NCBI RefSeq assembly: GCF_004769575.1
Contig: NZ_RQGA01000009.1
Coordinates: 124,001 to 188,000 of the forward strand
Length of the DNA stretch: 64,000 nucleotides
Source: Leptospira perdikensis
Lineage (GTDB): Bacteria > Spirochaetota > Leptospiria > Leptospirales > Leptospiraceae
Reading direction: 5' to 3'
The notes beneath the pieces were generated by a model that did not search any database, was not told where the DNA came from, and saw only the letters and a program-made list of their open reading frames with translations. A program made the translations under genes and the position numbers. Shown here piece by piece: positions 37,345 through 48,713 of the stretch; positions within the stretch are counted from its first letter, which is position 1; every line of letters begins with the position of its first letter.

Positions 37345-39398
37345 TGGGCTTGTATCAGGACATAAAAGACAAACAGGAGTTATTTGACGCTGTTCAAAAA
37401 AGGTTGGGTCCCGAAAAAGCTAGTTTTATAGAAAAAGCATATAATATAGCGGACAAAATGCACGAAGGACAAAAACGTTTGTCTGGAGAGCCATATATCA
37501 TTCATCCTATGAATGTTGCCTCTGTTTTGGATGAACTGGGTCTAGATGAAAGGGCTATTGCTGCAGGGCTTTTGCACGATGTCGTAGAAGATACAAGTTA
37601 TAACAAAGAGGATATGACTCGTGAATTTGGGGAAGACATTGCGGCCCTCGTAGAGGGTGTAACAAAAATTTCCGAAATCAAATCACAGTCCAAAGAAACA
37701 GAAGCAGCTGAAAACATTCGAAAGATGTTACTTGCGACCATCAAAGATGTTCGGGTTATGTTGATTAAATTAGCGGATAAAACCCATAATGTCCGCACCT
37801 TGAAGTTCCAACCGGAAGAAAAACAAAAACGAATTGCAAAAGAAGTATTATCGTTATACGCCCCCATTGCGGGAAGGTTGGGTGTTTATAAAGTTAAATT
37901 TGAATTAGAAGATTTGGCTTTTCAATCTCTACATCCAGAAGAATACCAAGAAATCAAAAAACGTGTATCAGCAAAAAAGTCCGAACGTGATGAATACATC
38001 GAAAAAATAAAAATCATACTCAAACAAAGATTGGCAGAGATTAGTATTGATGCTCGGATCGACGGTAGGGCAAAACATTTTTATTCCATCTATCGTAAGA
38101 TGGTCACTAAGGAAAAATCCTTTTCAGAAATTTTCGATCTTCGTGCTGTTCGGATTATCACCAATGAAATCAAAGATTGTTATGGTGTACTTGGGATTGT
38201 ACATACCCTTTGGACACCGATTCCTGGCAGATTTAAAGACTATATAGCCACTCCTAAAACAAACTTATACCAATCATTACATACAACTGTATTCGGACCT
38301 GATGGACGTCCGATGGAAGTGCAGATTCGAACCAAAGATATGAATGCCATTGCCGAAAATGGTGTGGCAGCACACTGGGCTTATAAAGAATCCACCAACC
38401 TTACTAAAACTTCAGTTATTTTGCAGAATGGTGTAGAAAACGCATTTCGAATGAAATGGTTGGAAATCTTGAAATCCTGGCAAGATCCAAGTTTAGATTC
38501 GAAAGAATTTATGGAAGAACTTCAGTATGATCTCCATGAAGATGAAGTTTTTGTTTTCACCCCGAAGGGTGAGATCATCGAAATGCCAAAAGGTGCCACG
38601 GTTCTTGATTATGCTTTTCGGATTCATACAGACGTAGGCCTTCATGCTCGGGGTGGAAAGGTCAATGGGCGGATGGTTACACTGCGTACGGAACTCAAAT
38701 CTGGGGATCAAGTTGAGATCATCACCGAAAAAAATTCCAAACCATCTCCGATTTGGCTACGAATTGTAAAAACATCAGGCGCAAGACAAAAGTTACGTGC
38801 TTATTTTAGGAAATTACAGGAAGACTCACAAAAAGAATCGATTGGTTCTGTATTGGAAACTTCATCACAGGTTATTGATGAAAATACCATTAAAGAAATT
38901 AAAAAAGTAAAAATCAAAAAACCTAACAAGGCACATCCTCACCAAGAAGAATCCAAAGAATTCGGAATCTCTGTTGCCGGTTGGAATGATGTTCCAGTGA
39001 GAGTAGCATCTTGTTGTACTCCCATTCCTGGAGATGAAATCATCGGTTTTATCACAAGAGGAAGGGGTGTGAGTGTTCATAAAAAAGATTGTACCACTGC
39101 AACCAAACAACTTGAGTGGATGAAAACCATTCCTGTTCGTTGGGAAGGGCCAGGGGAACCTATCCCGATTCAAATTGAAGTGCGTGCTAAGGATGTACAA
39201 GGGATTTATTTATCTATGGTGGAATCCATTTCTAGCACCGAAACGAATATCCTGGAGGCAGGTGCTTCTTCTCACCCTAATGGAACGCTTACCGCCAAAT
39301 TTATGTTAGAAGTTGATCATTTGGATCAATTAAAGGAAATTTTGGAAAATTTAAGAATGATTCAGGGAGTGGTTTTTGCTGAGAGGGTTAAAAAATAA
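37344..39398 (+). CDS. rel: bifunctional (p)ppGpp synthetase/hydrolase (Rel/SpoT)
   Basis: A 684-aa stringent-response enzyme. The HD hydrolase domain has SGEPYIIHPMNVASVLDELG, GLLHDVVEDTSYNKED and KLADKTHNVRTL. The synthetase domain has RIDGRAKHFYSIYRKM, FDLRAVRII, GRFKDYIATPKTNLYQSLHT and VEIQ-like MEVQIRTKDM. The RFKD motif is that of bifunctional enzymes, as opposed to the EFDD of synthesis-only RelA. TGS (VFVFTPKGEIIEMPKGATVL), zinc-finger-like CCTPIPGDEIIGFITRGRG, and a C-terminal ACT domain follow. All catalytic residues appear intact. It overlaps nadC by one base and the convergent GH13 gene by 11. Confidence 0.95.
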   Translation: MGLYQDIKDKQELFDAVQKRLGPEKASFIEKAYNIADKMHEGQKRLSGEPYIIHPMNVASVLDELGLDERAIAAGLLHDVVEDTSYNKEDMTREFGEDIAALVEGVTKISEIKSQSKETEAAENIRKMLLATIKDVRVMLIKLADKTHNVRTLKFQPEEKQKRIAKEVLSLYAPIAGRLGVYKVKFELEDLAFQSLHPEEYQEIKKRVSAKKSERDEYIEKIKIILKQRLAEISIDARIDGRAKHFYSIYRKMVTKEKSFSEIFDLRAVRIITNEIKDCYGVLGIVHTLWTPIPGRFKDYIATPKTNLYQSLHTTVFGPDGRPMEVQIRTKDMNAIAENGVAAHWAYKESTNLTKTSVILQNGVENAFRMKWLEILKSWQDPSLDSKEFMEELQYDLHEDEVFVFTPKGEIIEMPKGATVLDYAFRIHTDVGLHARGGKVNGRMVTLRTELKSGDQVEIITEKNSKPSPIWLRIVKTSGARQKLRAYFRKLQEDSQKESIGSVLETSSQVIDENTIKEIKKVKIKKPNKAHPHQEESKEFGISVAGWNDVPVRVASCCTPIPGDEIIGFITRGRGVSVHKKDCTTATKQLEWMKTIPVRWEGPGEPIPIQIEVRAKDVQGIYLSMVESISSTETNILEAGASSHPNGTLTAKFMLEVDHLDQLKEILENLRMIQGVVFAERVKK

Positions 39399-40779
39399 AC
39401 CATTGCACTTGGTTGGGTTTTAATCTAAAGTATATTCCTTGTTCAGACTTCGTTTGTGGATAGTGATCACCAGTTATCAGATCTGTTAAACTTACCTGGA
39501 ACTGGATTTTTTCTTGGAAGGGAATCCAACCAGACACTTCGAAAGTTTGTTCATTCCATAGAATGATCTCTGTTTGATTTTCACTTTGGATCGATTTGAT
39601 AAAAACAGAGTTGCCATTAAATTCTTTATAATCCGGCCACAAAACGAAACTATCATGTTTTCTTGCTGCAATTGTAGCAAATGCTCGTGAATAAAATTCT
39701 TTTATCGTTACATCACCATCTTCTTCATCTGTTTGGATCATTTGGACAGGAATTTTTTTGTTAAGTCCTAATTCTTGTCCTGCATGAAATAATAAAGTGC
39801 ATTCAGATGTTGCAAGAAGGGCAAAATAACTTTTTGATTTTTCACCAAATTGTTGTTTTGCCCTTTGTTCGTCATGATTTTCTAAAAATTGAATTTTTTT
39901 TGGACTATATTTTTTTCTTAAGTTTTCGGAAACAAAGTCAAAATTTTGACTTTTGAAAGCATCATACAGAGACTTATCGTAACTAGCATCAAATCCCAAA
40001 CTTAGAAGTTCTTCTTCCAACCCCCAATAAACTTCTGCGTAAAATTTAAAATTTGGGAATTCTTCTTTTATTGATTTGATGACTCGACTCCAATCATAAT
40101 TAGATTTTCTCTTGTGAGTTTTTTCGAAGACATTCGGAAGAAGTAACATTGCCATGTCACAACGAACACCATCAGATTGTTTTGCGATGTTTTTTAAGAT
40201 TTCAATATGTTTGACTTCAACATTCGGATTTGCAAAATCCCATTGGATGGTATCGGTCCAGCCATCAAAGTAAGGATCTCTTCCATGGACATACTCATTT
40301 CCATTCGGATGTAAAAATGCGTTTTTTGAAGAGACCGATTCATCTGCGATTAAAAACAAATCGGGATTGGCCTCAATTAAAGGAGAATCAATGGCCATAT
40401 GATTCGGTACAAAGTCGAGGATTAGCTTTTTTCCGAGATCTTGGATCATATGGTGAATCTTTGTTAAATCTTTCTCTCTTACAACAAGTGGGTCAGGTGA
40501 ATAAGCAAAAATCGAATAAGGAGATCCGTAAATATCCTCTGAATGTATTGGATGTTTAACGGTTTGGTAACTTCTTTGGAGTTCTGGCATTGTTCGCGCA
40601 ATGGATTGGGATTTGGGGCTATTTTTCCAGACTCCCATCAGCCAAATTTCATCGGCCCATTGGAAGGTTGGGGATTTTTTTAGGTTAGGGATCAGAGATT
40701 CCAATGGTTCCTTCATTTTTGCACAAAAAAGCCTTGAGCCTATCTCGTACAAATGGATTTGATGGAAGGGATGTTTCAT
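39388..40779 (-). CDS. alpha-amylase family (GH13) glycosidase or glycosyltransferase
   Basis: A (beta/alpha)8 GH13 protein of about 463 aa with the four conserved regions: LILDFVPNHMAIDSP (I), SDGVRCDMAML with the nucleophile Asp (II), FKFYAEVYWGLEEELLSLGF with the acid/base Glu (III), and IQFLENHDEQRAKQQ with the transition-state Asp (IV). No signal peptide is present, so it is cytoplasmic. It is shorter than most amylases and its substrate is unknown; trehalose, sucrose or glycogen-related activities are all possible. In-frame TTG at 40791 is an alternative start; I use the ATG at 40777-40779. Its 5' end lies inside the 5' part of the divergent solute-binding protein gene. Confidence 0.85.
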   Translation of the reverse strand: MKHPFHQIHLYEIGSRLFCAKMKEPLESLIPNLKKSPTFQWADEIWLMGVWKNSPKSQSIARTMPELQRSYQTVKHPIHSEDIYGSPYSIFAYSPDPLVVREKDLTKIHHMIQDLGKKLILDFVPNHMAIDSPLIEANPDLFLIADESVSSKNAFLHPNGNEYVHGRDPYFDGWTDTIQWDFANPNVEVKHIEILKNIAKQSDGVRCDMAMLLLPNVFEKTHKRKSNYDWSRVIKSIKEEFPNFKFYAEVYWGLEEELLSLGFDASYDKSLYDAFKSQNFDFVSENLRKKYSPKKIQFLENHDEQRAKQQFGEKSKSYFALLATSECTLLFHAGQELGLNKKIPVQMIQTDEEDGDVTIKEFYSRAFATIAARKHDSFVLWPDYKEFNGNSVFIKSIQSENQTEIILWNEQTFEVSGWIPFQEKIQFQVSLTDLITGDHYPQTKSEQGIYFRLKPNQVQWFIF

Positions 40780-42618
40780 AACAAAGTTCAATTACTCAAG
40801 TATAGTTCCTCCTGGCGCAAGATAGTTTTGGTTGGTTTGACAGGACTTTTGTCAATGGCTTTCTTCCAGAATTGTTCTGAAGAAGATACGAAAGAATCCA
40901 TATCCAAGGTAAATGATATTCCTTGGCAGGGAGATGTGGCTTCGATTCCAAATGCTCTTCGTTTGAAAAATCCTGTAGCTGACCCAAAAGCCAAAAAAGG
41001 TGGGAAGATCAGAATTTATTCTCACCAGTTTCCAAAGTCTTTAAATTATTATTTGGATCAGTTTACAACCACAGCTCGTATTTTTACCAGTTTATATGAA
41101 CCTCTTACCGGTTATCACCCACTTACCTTGGAAACCATTCCTCATTTAGCAAGAGACTGGAAAATTTCTCCAGATAAGAGAAAGTTCACTTTTTACTTGG
41201 ATCCAAACGCTCGTTGGTCGGATGACAAACCTGTTACAGCAGATGATGTTATTTTTACCTATGATACAATCATGAATCCAAAAAACGGAACTGCGGTGTT
41301 CCGAGTTTCTTTGTCTCGTTTTTTAAAACCTGTGAAATTAGATAACTTAACGGTTGTCTTTGAAGCAAAAGAAGTACATTGGAATAACTTTAATGATATT
41401 GCTTCTTCCATTTTCATTCTGCCGAAACACCATTTTGAAGGAAAAGATTTCAATAAAGAAAATATGGAATTTCCTGTTGTTTCAGGCCCATATAAAATTA
41501 CAGAAGTAAAAAAGAATCGTTATATCAAGTTGGAAAGAAGAGGAGACTGGTGGCAAAGGGCATATCCTTTTAATGCGGGCCGTAACAATTTTGATCAAAT
41601 TGTTTATAAAGTTTATAACGAAGAAGCTGTAGCTCTCCAAGCTTTTAAAAAGGGAGACATCGACATTTATCCTGTATATTCGGCCTTTGTTTGGATTGAA
41701 GAAGCGAAGGGTGAACCTTTTGATAAAAATTGGATTGCCAAACAAAGAATTTTTAATCTAAAACCTATTGGATTTCAAGGTTGGGCGATGAACTCTAGGC
41801 GTTCCATATTTTCTGATAAACGAGTGAGAGAAGCAATGAACTTACTTGTGGATCGAAAACTGATGATCGATAAACTTGCATATGGTGAATATGATCCAAC
41901 AAACAGTTACTATCCTGATTTTTATTTAGGTGGTGAAAAAAATCCAAACCAACCTACAGAATTCAATATTGAAAAAGCAAGGAAGTTACTTGCGGAAGCC
42001 GGTTGGAAACCAAATGCAGAAGGAGTTTTGGAAAAGGATGGAAAACCGTTTCAATTCTCTATCTTAGATCGTGATAAAAAAACAGAAAAGTATTTCACTG
42101 TTTTTTTAGAGAAAGCGAAAGAAGTAGGAATCAGAGCATCGATTGATACTTTAGATTTGGCTGCTTGGAGCGAACGAGTGGATAAATATGATTTTGATAT
42201 GACTTGGGCTGCTTGGGGATCAGGTGTATTTAAAGATCCAGAATCACAATGGCTTTCTAAATATGCAAACGAAGAAGGACAACCAAATTTACCTGGATTC
42301 AAACAGAGTGAAGTAGACAAACTCATTGAAAAACAAAAAACGGAATTTTCTGTTTCTAAAAGAAATGAAATTTTGAAACAAATTGATCGAATTGTTTATA
42401 AAGAATATCCTTATGTTTTGTTATGGCACTTGCCTAGCACTCGTCTTCTTTATTGGCAAAAATATGGAGTGCCGAGTTTACCTCTTGGTAAATATGGAGA
42501 TGAAAGTTTTTCTTCTGACTACTGGTGGTATGATGAAGAAAAAGATAAAATGTTGTCCGATGCTTTATCTAAAAAGGAAAAATTCACCGATTACGAAGCT
42601 ATTGTTCGTTGGAAGTAG
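40753..42618 (+). CDS. extracellular solute-binding lipoprotein, family 5 (peptide/OppA-like)
   Basis: A 621-aa periplasmic binding protein with signal sequence KIVLVGLTGLLSMAFFQN followed by Cys, a lipobox. The family 5 pattern is clear: IFTSLYEPLTGYHPLTLETI, PHLARDWKISPDKRKFTFYL, WSDDKPVTADDVIFTYDTI, and MNSRRSIFSDKRVREAMNLL. These proteins deliver oligopeptides or other ligands to an ABC importer; no permease or ATPase gene is adjacent. The true start is uncertain (ATGs at 40753, 40762, 40771; none has a good ribosome-binding site), and the 5' end overlaps the divergent GH13 gene. It is followed nine bases later by the kinase-like gene. Confidence 0.9.
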   Translation: MDLMEGMFHNKVQLLKYSSSWRKIVLVGLTGLLSMAFFQNCSEEDTKESISKVNDIPWQGDVASIPNALRLKNPVADPKAKKGGKIRIYSHQFPKSLNYYLDQFTTTARIFTSLYEPLTGYHPLTLETIPHLARDWKISPDKRKFTFYLDPNARWSDDKPVTADDVIFTYDTIMNPKNGTAVFRVSLSRFLKPVKLDNLTVVFEAKEVHWNNFNDIASSIFILPKHHFEGKDFNKENMEFPVVSGPYKITEVKKNRYIKLERRGDWWQRAYPFNAGRNNFDQIVYKVYNEEAVALQAFKKGDIDIYPVYSAFVWIEEAKGEPFDKNWIAKQRIFNLKPIGFQGWAMNSRRSIFSDKRVREAMNLLVDRKLMIDKLAYGEYDPTNSYYPDFYLGGEKNPNQPTEFNIEKARKLLAEAGWKPNAEGVLEKDGKPFQFSILDRDKKTEKYFTVFLEKAKEVGIRASIDTLDLAAWSERVDKYDFDMTWAAWGSGVFKDPESQWLSKYANEEGQPNLPGFKQSEVDKLIEKQKTEFSVSKRNEILKQIDRIVYKEYPYVLLWHLPSTRLLYWQKYGVPSLPLGKYGDESFSSDYWWYDEEKDKMLSDALSKKEKFTDYEAIVRWK

Positions 42619-42627
42619 AATTTAGAA

Positions 42628-43710
42628 GTGCAAGAGAAAAAAGGTCCGATCAAGGGGATTCGAGATAAGATCAGCCAACTCTGGAACCAATATCCAAGCT
42701 GGGGAAAAATTCCTCAGTTTTTGGAGTTACTGGAGAAGGGGCTCGACAAAGAGCTGTTTGTTGATCCTGATAAAAAAGAAATCCCAATCCCACTTGAAGA
42801 CCTTCCTGTTGATGAAGTTTTAAGAAAATCTGGTTTCTTCCGTAATCTCTACGAAAAACTTTTCCCTGTTTCCCATGTATTTCGAATCACCTATAGATAT
42901 GAACGTGAATTTTTAGACAACTTTATGCCATTGTCTAAAGACGGATATATTGGCAGAGGTTCATATAAGTTTGTTTACAAACTCCCTTGGAACCAAGTTG
43001 TCAAAATTGGAAAGTCAAAATTACCTTCCGATGCGATTTTTGGAACCCTTTTTAAAGAAGTAGGGCGCGATCTAACACGATTTTTAAAACCAGAAGAAAT
43101 CGAATTACGTGATTATTTAAAAGCCCAAACATCCAGAGATTCAAAAAAAGACGAAATTGATTTTAAATTCAAACGTTTGGGTTTGGAAAGATTACATTAT
43201 TGGAAATTAAAATCTTTAATTCCCGATTTGGTTGTTCCTACGCGCTTTTTTATGGGTATGCGAGTGAGGAAAAATCCGTTTGGGATTCCTAACGTAACAC
43301 TCACTCCTTGTGACCAACAACCACTACTTGCAGGGAAACATTTAAAAGAATTTACGATACGAAATGAAAAATTGGATCAAAATCCAATCTTGGATAAACT
43401 ATTCCCAAAATGGAAATTGAATTTTGATTCTCATCGGTTTGGAGTGATCTCTAAATCTAAACTAAAAAAAATTGCCGTTGATTTCAATCGTGTGATTCAA
43501 GTTACCAAATTTTTGGCAGAAGAAGAAAAATTGATCTTTGATATACATGCCGAAAATATCATTATTACGCTTCCCGATTTTGAATTGAAAATATTCGATT
43601 ATCATGTGTTTGATGACTATTTGTATGAACCCTCAGAAGAAAATCCTACACCTGAGATGGACCATATCCAAATCATTGAAGAGTTTATCAAATCATTTGA
43701 ATTGGATTGA
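42628..43710 (+). CDS. divergent protein-kinase-like fold protein
   Basis: A 360-aa soluble protein that I cannot place in a named family. Residues about 106-130 (GYIGRGSYKFVYKLPWNQVV then KIGKS) resemble a kinase glycine-rich loop followed by the ATP-binding Lys. Near residues 310-335 KLIFDIHAENIIITLPDFEL then KIFDYHVFDDY resembles the catalytic loop (HxxN) and the DFG-like metal-binding segment. The spacing of about 180 residues fits a kinase core. The canonical HRD Asp is not evident in the usual place (DIHAEN). It begins with GTG at 42628 and sits between the solute-binding lipoprotein and the GT-C gene, both within ten bases. It may be a small-molecule or protein kinase, or a pseudokinase. 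Confidence 0.5.
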   Translation: MQEKKGPIKGIRDKISQLWNQYPSWGKIPQFLELLEKGLDKELFVDPDKKEIPIPLEDLPVDEVLRKSGFFRNLYEKLFPVSHVFRITYRYEREFLDNFMPLSKDGYIGRGSYKFVYKLPWNQVVKIGKSKLPSDAIFGTLFKEVGRDLTRFLKPEEIELRDYLKAQTSRDSKKDEIDFKFKRLGLERLHYWKLKSLIPDLVVPTRFFMGMRVRKNPFGIPNVTLTPCDQQPLLAGKHLKEFTIRNEKLDQNPILDKLFPKWKLNFDSHRFGVISKSKLKKIAVDFNRVIQVTKFLAEEEKLIFDIHAENIIITLPDFELKIFDYHVFDDYLYEPSEENPTPEMDHIQIIEEFIKSFELD

Positions 43711-43713
43711 TAT

Positions 43714-45273
43714 ATGTTGTTTCTAAAAAAAAATCTTTTGTCCTTTTATATTCTTTCTGCCTTCTTTTTCCTCTTTGGGTTTTACCAAGCCTATACATGG
43801 AAATGGATCTGCGATGATGCTTATATTAGTTTTATTTATGCTAGAAATTTTTATGAAGGTTTAGGTCTTGTTTTCCATTGGGGAGAGCGAGTAGAGGGTT
43901 ATACCAATTTTTTATGGACCATTCTCCTTTCTTTAGGATTTGCCAGTCACATTAAGCCACAAACTCTCTCCATCGGTCTTGGACTTTTCTTTTATCTATC
44001 TACTCTGTTTGTTTTTTTTCGGGAAGAAAATCGAATCTCTCTTGGGAAAGTGTATCCTCTTCTGGTTGTACACTTAAGTTTGTTCTATCATCTTTACATT
44101 TTTGCTACTTCTGGACTCGAAACCTCTCTATTTACTTTTTTAATCAGTTTCGGTTTATTGTTATGGGAAAAAGAAAGTGACTTACTTTTTCCCATTTTAT
44201 TTCTTTCCGCTCTAGTACGTCCGGAAGGGGCTCTCTTTTTGTTTGTGGCTTCCCTGGATTGGATCTTCCGTCGAAAGTACTGGCAACCCATTCTCATTGG
44301 CTTTCTCTTCGTATCGTTTTTGGGGTTCCGTTACTTATACTATCAGGACATACTACCCAATACTTTTTATGCCAAGGGAAATAAAGGTGCTTACTTTTTA
44401 CAGGGATTCTATTACTTTCTCTACTTAATTAAGTCATATCCGCTTTATCTTTTGGTATTGTTTATTGCGGGAATTCAAATTTATAAATCCATTCGTTATC
44501 GAAAGGAACTTCGGTTTCTTATCTCTTCTGTATTAATATACATTTTGTATGTTTTGTATGTGGGTGGAGATTTTATGGGAAATCGATTTTGGATTCCTAT
44601 TTTACCTTATTTATCTTACCTTGCGTTTTTGAAAATCCATGAGTGGGATATGAATTCTCAGGTTCATTCCAACGAGTCTAATTTTTTTTCTAAGCTTTAT
44701 ACCAAAAACCGACTTCTTATTTCCTTTTTCTTTATTTTGTCTTCGGCAGTATATACCGATCCTTTGAAGTTGAAAGGTTCGCGAATTCCCGATTGGCATG
44801 GAATTGTCGAGGAACGGATGTTTTATGAAGATCACCTGGTTCGAACGAATGGTTATGATGAGGATGCTCTTGCCAACTTTCGAGTCGCTTTTTTTGGAGC
44901 TCAGGCACATTTTATTTATTATTTAAGACCATCTTTTGCCTTTGAAGCGGAGTCAGGTCTTACAGATCGGGAATTTGCAAAAAAGAAAATTGTTAACCGT
45001 GGAAGGATTGGGCATGAGAGTGAACTAGAAAAGAAAGATTTGTTAGAACGTAACATAGAGATCCTTCTCGACAATCGCCTTCATGGGACAACTTTACCAT
45101 ACATTCAATACACTTGGCGAACCGTTCCCGTTCGTTTTTATGTTTTGTCATATGATCCTAAAAAATTTGGAAAACTTTGTGTTAGGACAGATTGGAGTTG
45201 CGCCGATTTATTCCAAACCTTTCAAACAAATCATTGGGATTTTAATCAAACAAAATCTTTTGGAAACAATTAA
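43714..45273 (+). CDS. polytopic membrane glycosyltransferase-like protein (GT-C type)
   Basis: A 519-aa integral membrane protein with about ten hydrophobic segments in residues 1-360 and a soluble C-terminal part. The first loop contains WICDDAYISFIYARNFYEGL and WGERVEGYTNFLW. The acidic DD pair in the first extracytoplasmic loop is the mark of GT-C enzymes that use lipid-phosphate sugar donors. The acceptor is unknown; cell-surface glycans or proteins are the likely targets. It starts three bases after the kinase-like gene and overlaps pgeF by one base (TAATG). Confidence 0.75.
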   Translation: MLFLKKNLLSFYILSAFFFLFGFYQAYTWKWICDDAYISFIYARNFYEGLGLVFHWGERVEGYTNFLWTILLSLGFASHIKPQTLSIGLGLFFYLSTLFVFFREENRISLGKVYPLLVVHLSLFYHLYIFATSGLETSLFTFLISFGLLLWEKESDLLFPILFLSALVRPEGALFLFVASLDWIFRRKYWQPILIGFLFVSFLGFRYLYYQDILPNTFYAKGNKGAYFLQGFYYFLYLIKSYPLYLLVLFIAGIQIYKSIRYRKELRFLISSVLIYILYVLYVGGDFMGNRFWIPILPYLSYLAFLKIHEWDMNSQVHSNESNFFSKLYTKNRLLISFFFILSSAVYTDPLKLKGSRIPDWHGIVEERMFYEDHLVRTNGYDEDALANFRVAFFGAQAHFIYYLRPSFAFEAESGLTDREFAKKKIVNRGRIGHESELEKKDLLERNIEILLDNRLHGTTLPYIQYTWRTVPVRFYVLSYDPKKFGKLCVRTDWSCADLFQTFQTNHWDFNQTKSFGNN

Positions 45274-46013
45274 TGGATTTTTTACGTGTTATATCTACAA
45301 ATTTTGGGAAAATTAAATATGGGACAGCCGCTAAACAGGAATTGGGTAGTTCGTCGGCTGAGTTTCCATTCTATCCAAATACTCCTGAAGGATGGATGGA
45401 ATATACAAATCGTTGGATCTTTAGGGAATGGAAAAATGCATTCATTCAAGTTGCATCGTTAAATCAAGTTCACGGAAATACCATTCATTCCGTTTCCTCG
45501 TTCCCTAAAACAAAGATTGAGGACCTAATCCTCGAAGGTGATGGTTTGTATACAGAATTACCAAATACCGCACTCGTAGTTCGCACAGCTGACTGTGTAC
45601 CTGTATTTGTTTTTTCCAACAAACAGCCGTTTGTTGCTGTGGTTCATTCAGGTTGGAAAGGAACTAATCTTGGAATTACGGAAAGGTTATTAGATGAGGT
45701 TCTCCGTTCGGGTTACAAACTAGAGGAACTTCAGATGGAACTAGGACCTTATATTCAAAGTGACGATTATGAAGTGGGGGAAGATGTTGCCACTCATTTT
45801 CTTCCTTTGGGGGATAGTGTTTGCCGGCCAAAAACCAACGGGAAGTTTTTATTGGATGTGGGAGTTGCGATTGAAATGCGTGTCAGGGAGCGATTTGGAA
45901 CTTCGGTTGCGATCAAAAACTCTCACACGAATGTTTTCCAGAGCCCTCTGTACTTTAGCCATAGAGCCAAAGAAGAGGGCCGAAATTTAAACTTTATACT
46001 TTGGGAATCTTAA
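45273..46013 (+). CDS. pgeF: peptidoglycan editing factor / multicopper polyphenol oxidase (YfiH family)
   Basis: A 246-aa member of the laccase-domain YfiH/PgeF family. Characteristic stretches are SLNQVHGNTIHSV, VVRTADCVPVFVFS, FVAVVHSGWKGTNLGITERL, and NSHTNVFQSPLYFSHRAKEE near the end. The Cys of TADC and the His residues of NQVHG and VVHSGW form the metal-binding active site. In E. coli PgeF corrects misincorporated amino acids in peptidoglycan precursors; purine nucleoside phosphorylase activity is known for human FAMIN. Coupled to the GT-C gene by TAATG. Its 3' end overlaps the convergent receiver gene by 20 bases. Confidence 0.9.
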   Translation: MDFLRVISTNFGKIKYGTAAKQELGSSSAEFPFYPNTPEGWMEYTNRWIFREWKNAFIQVASLNQVHGNTIHSVSSFPKTKIEDLILEGDGLYTELPNTALVVRTADCVPVFVFSNKQPFVAVVHSGWKGTNLGITERLLDEVLRSGYKLEELQMELGPYIQSDDYEVGEDVATHFLPLGDSVCRPKTNGKFLLDVGVAIEMRVRERFGTSVAIKNSHTNVFQSPLYFSHRAKEEGRNLNFILWES

Positions 46014-46404
46014 GTAAGGTTTCTTTGATTTTTTCGAGGATCTTTTCTCGTTTGATTGGTTTTACGATGTAGTCCATTGCCCCATTTTCGAGAAGGGCTT
46101 TGATCACCGAAGGGGTATTTTCTTCGGAGATAAAAAGAACCCTTGGAAGTACTCCCATTTCTTTCATATCCCAGAAAGCAGCATACCCATCGACCTCAGG
46201 AAGGAAAATTTCAACAGTAACAAGGTCAATCTGTTGGCGATTGTCTTTGTACATTTGTAAAAGTTCTTTTCCCGTTTCGGCAATTCCTATGATTTTGAAA
46301 CCTTCCGATTCCAAAATCTGTTGGAGTTGTTTGGATTGAAATTTGGAATTCTCAGCAATGAGAATTTGATAAGGTCTGCCTGTCGGTCCGATGCCTGCTT
46401 GCAT
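45994..46404 (-). CDS. atypical response-regulator receiver protein with Glu at the phosphorylation site
   Basis: A 136-aa protein consisting of a single receiver (REC) domain and no output domain. It has PYQILIAENSKFQSKQLQQI at the start, IDLVTVEIFLPEVDGYAAFW in the middle, Ser in VLFISEENTPS, and the conserved Lys in MDYIVKPIKREKI. The phospho-acceptor Asp, expected in the VxxDxxLP context, is Glu65 here (GAA on the minus strand, 46210-46212), and the usual acidic pair is only Glu18 (AENS). It cannot therefore be phosphorylated in the normal way and may act as a constitutively on-like mimic. It follows leuB by 15 bases, with a GGAGAA ribosome-binding site, in a metabolic operon. Confidence 0.85.
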   Translation of the reverse strand: MQAGIGPTGRPYQILIAENSKFQSKQLQQILESEGFKIIGIAETGKELLQMYKDNRQQIDLVTVEIFLPEVDGYAAFWDMKEMGVLPRVLFISEENTPSVIKALLENGAMDYIVKPIKREKILEKIKETLLKIPKV

Positions 46405-46419
46405 GATGTTCTCCGTAGT

Positions 46420-48709
<2,290 letters not shown>

Positions 48710-48713
<4 letters not shown>

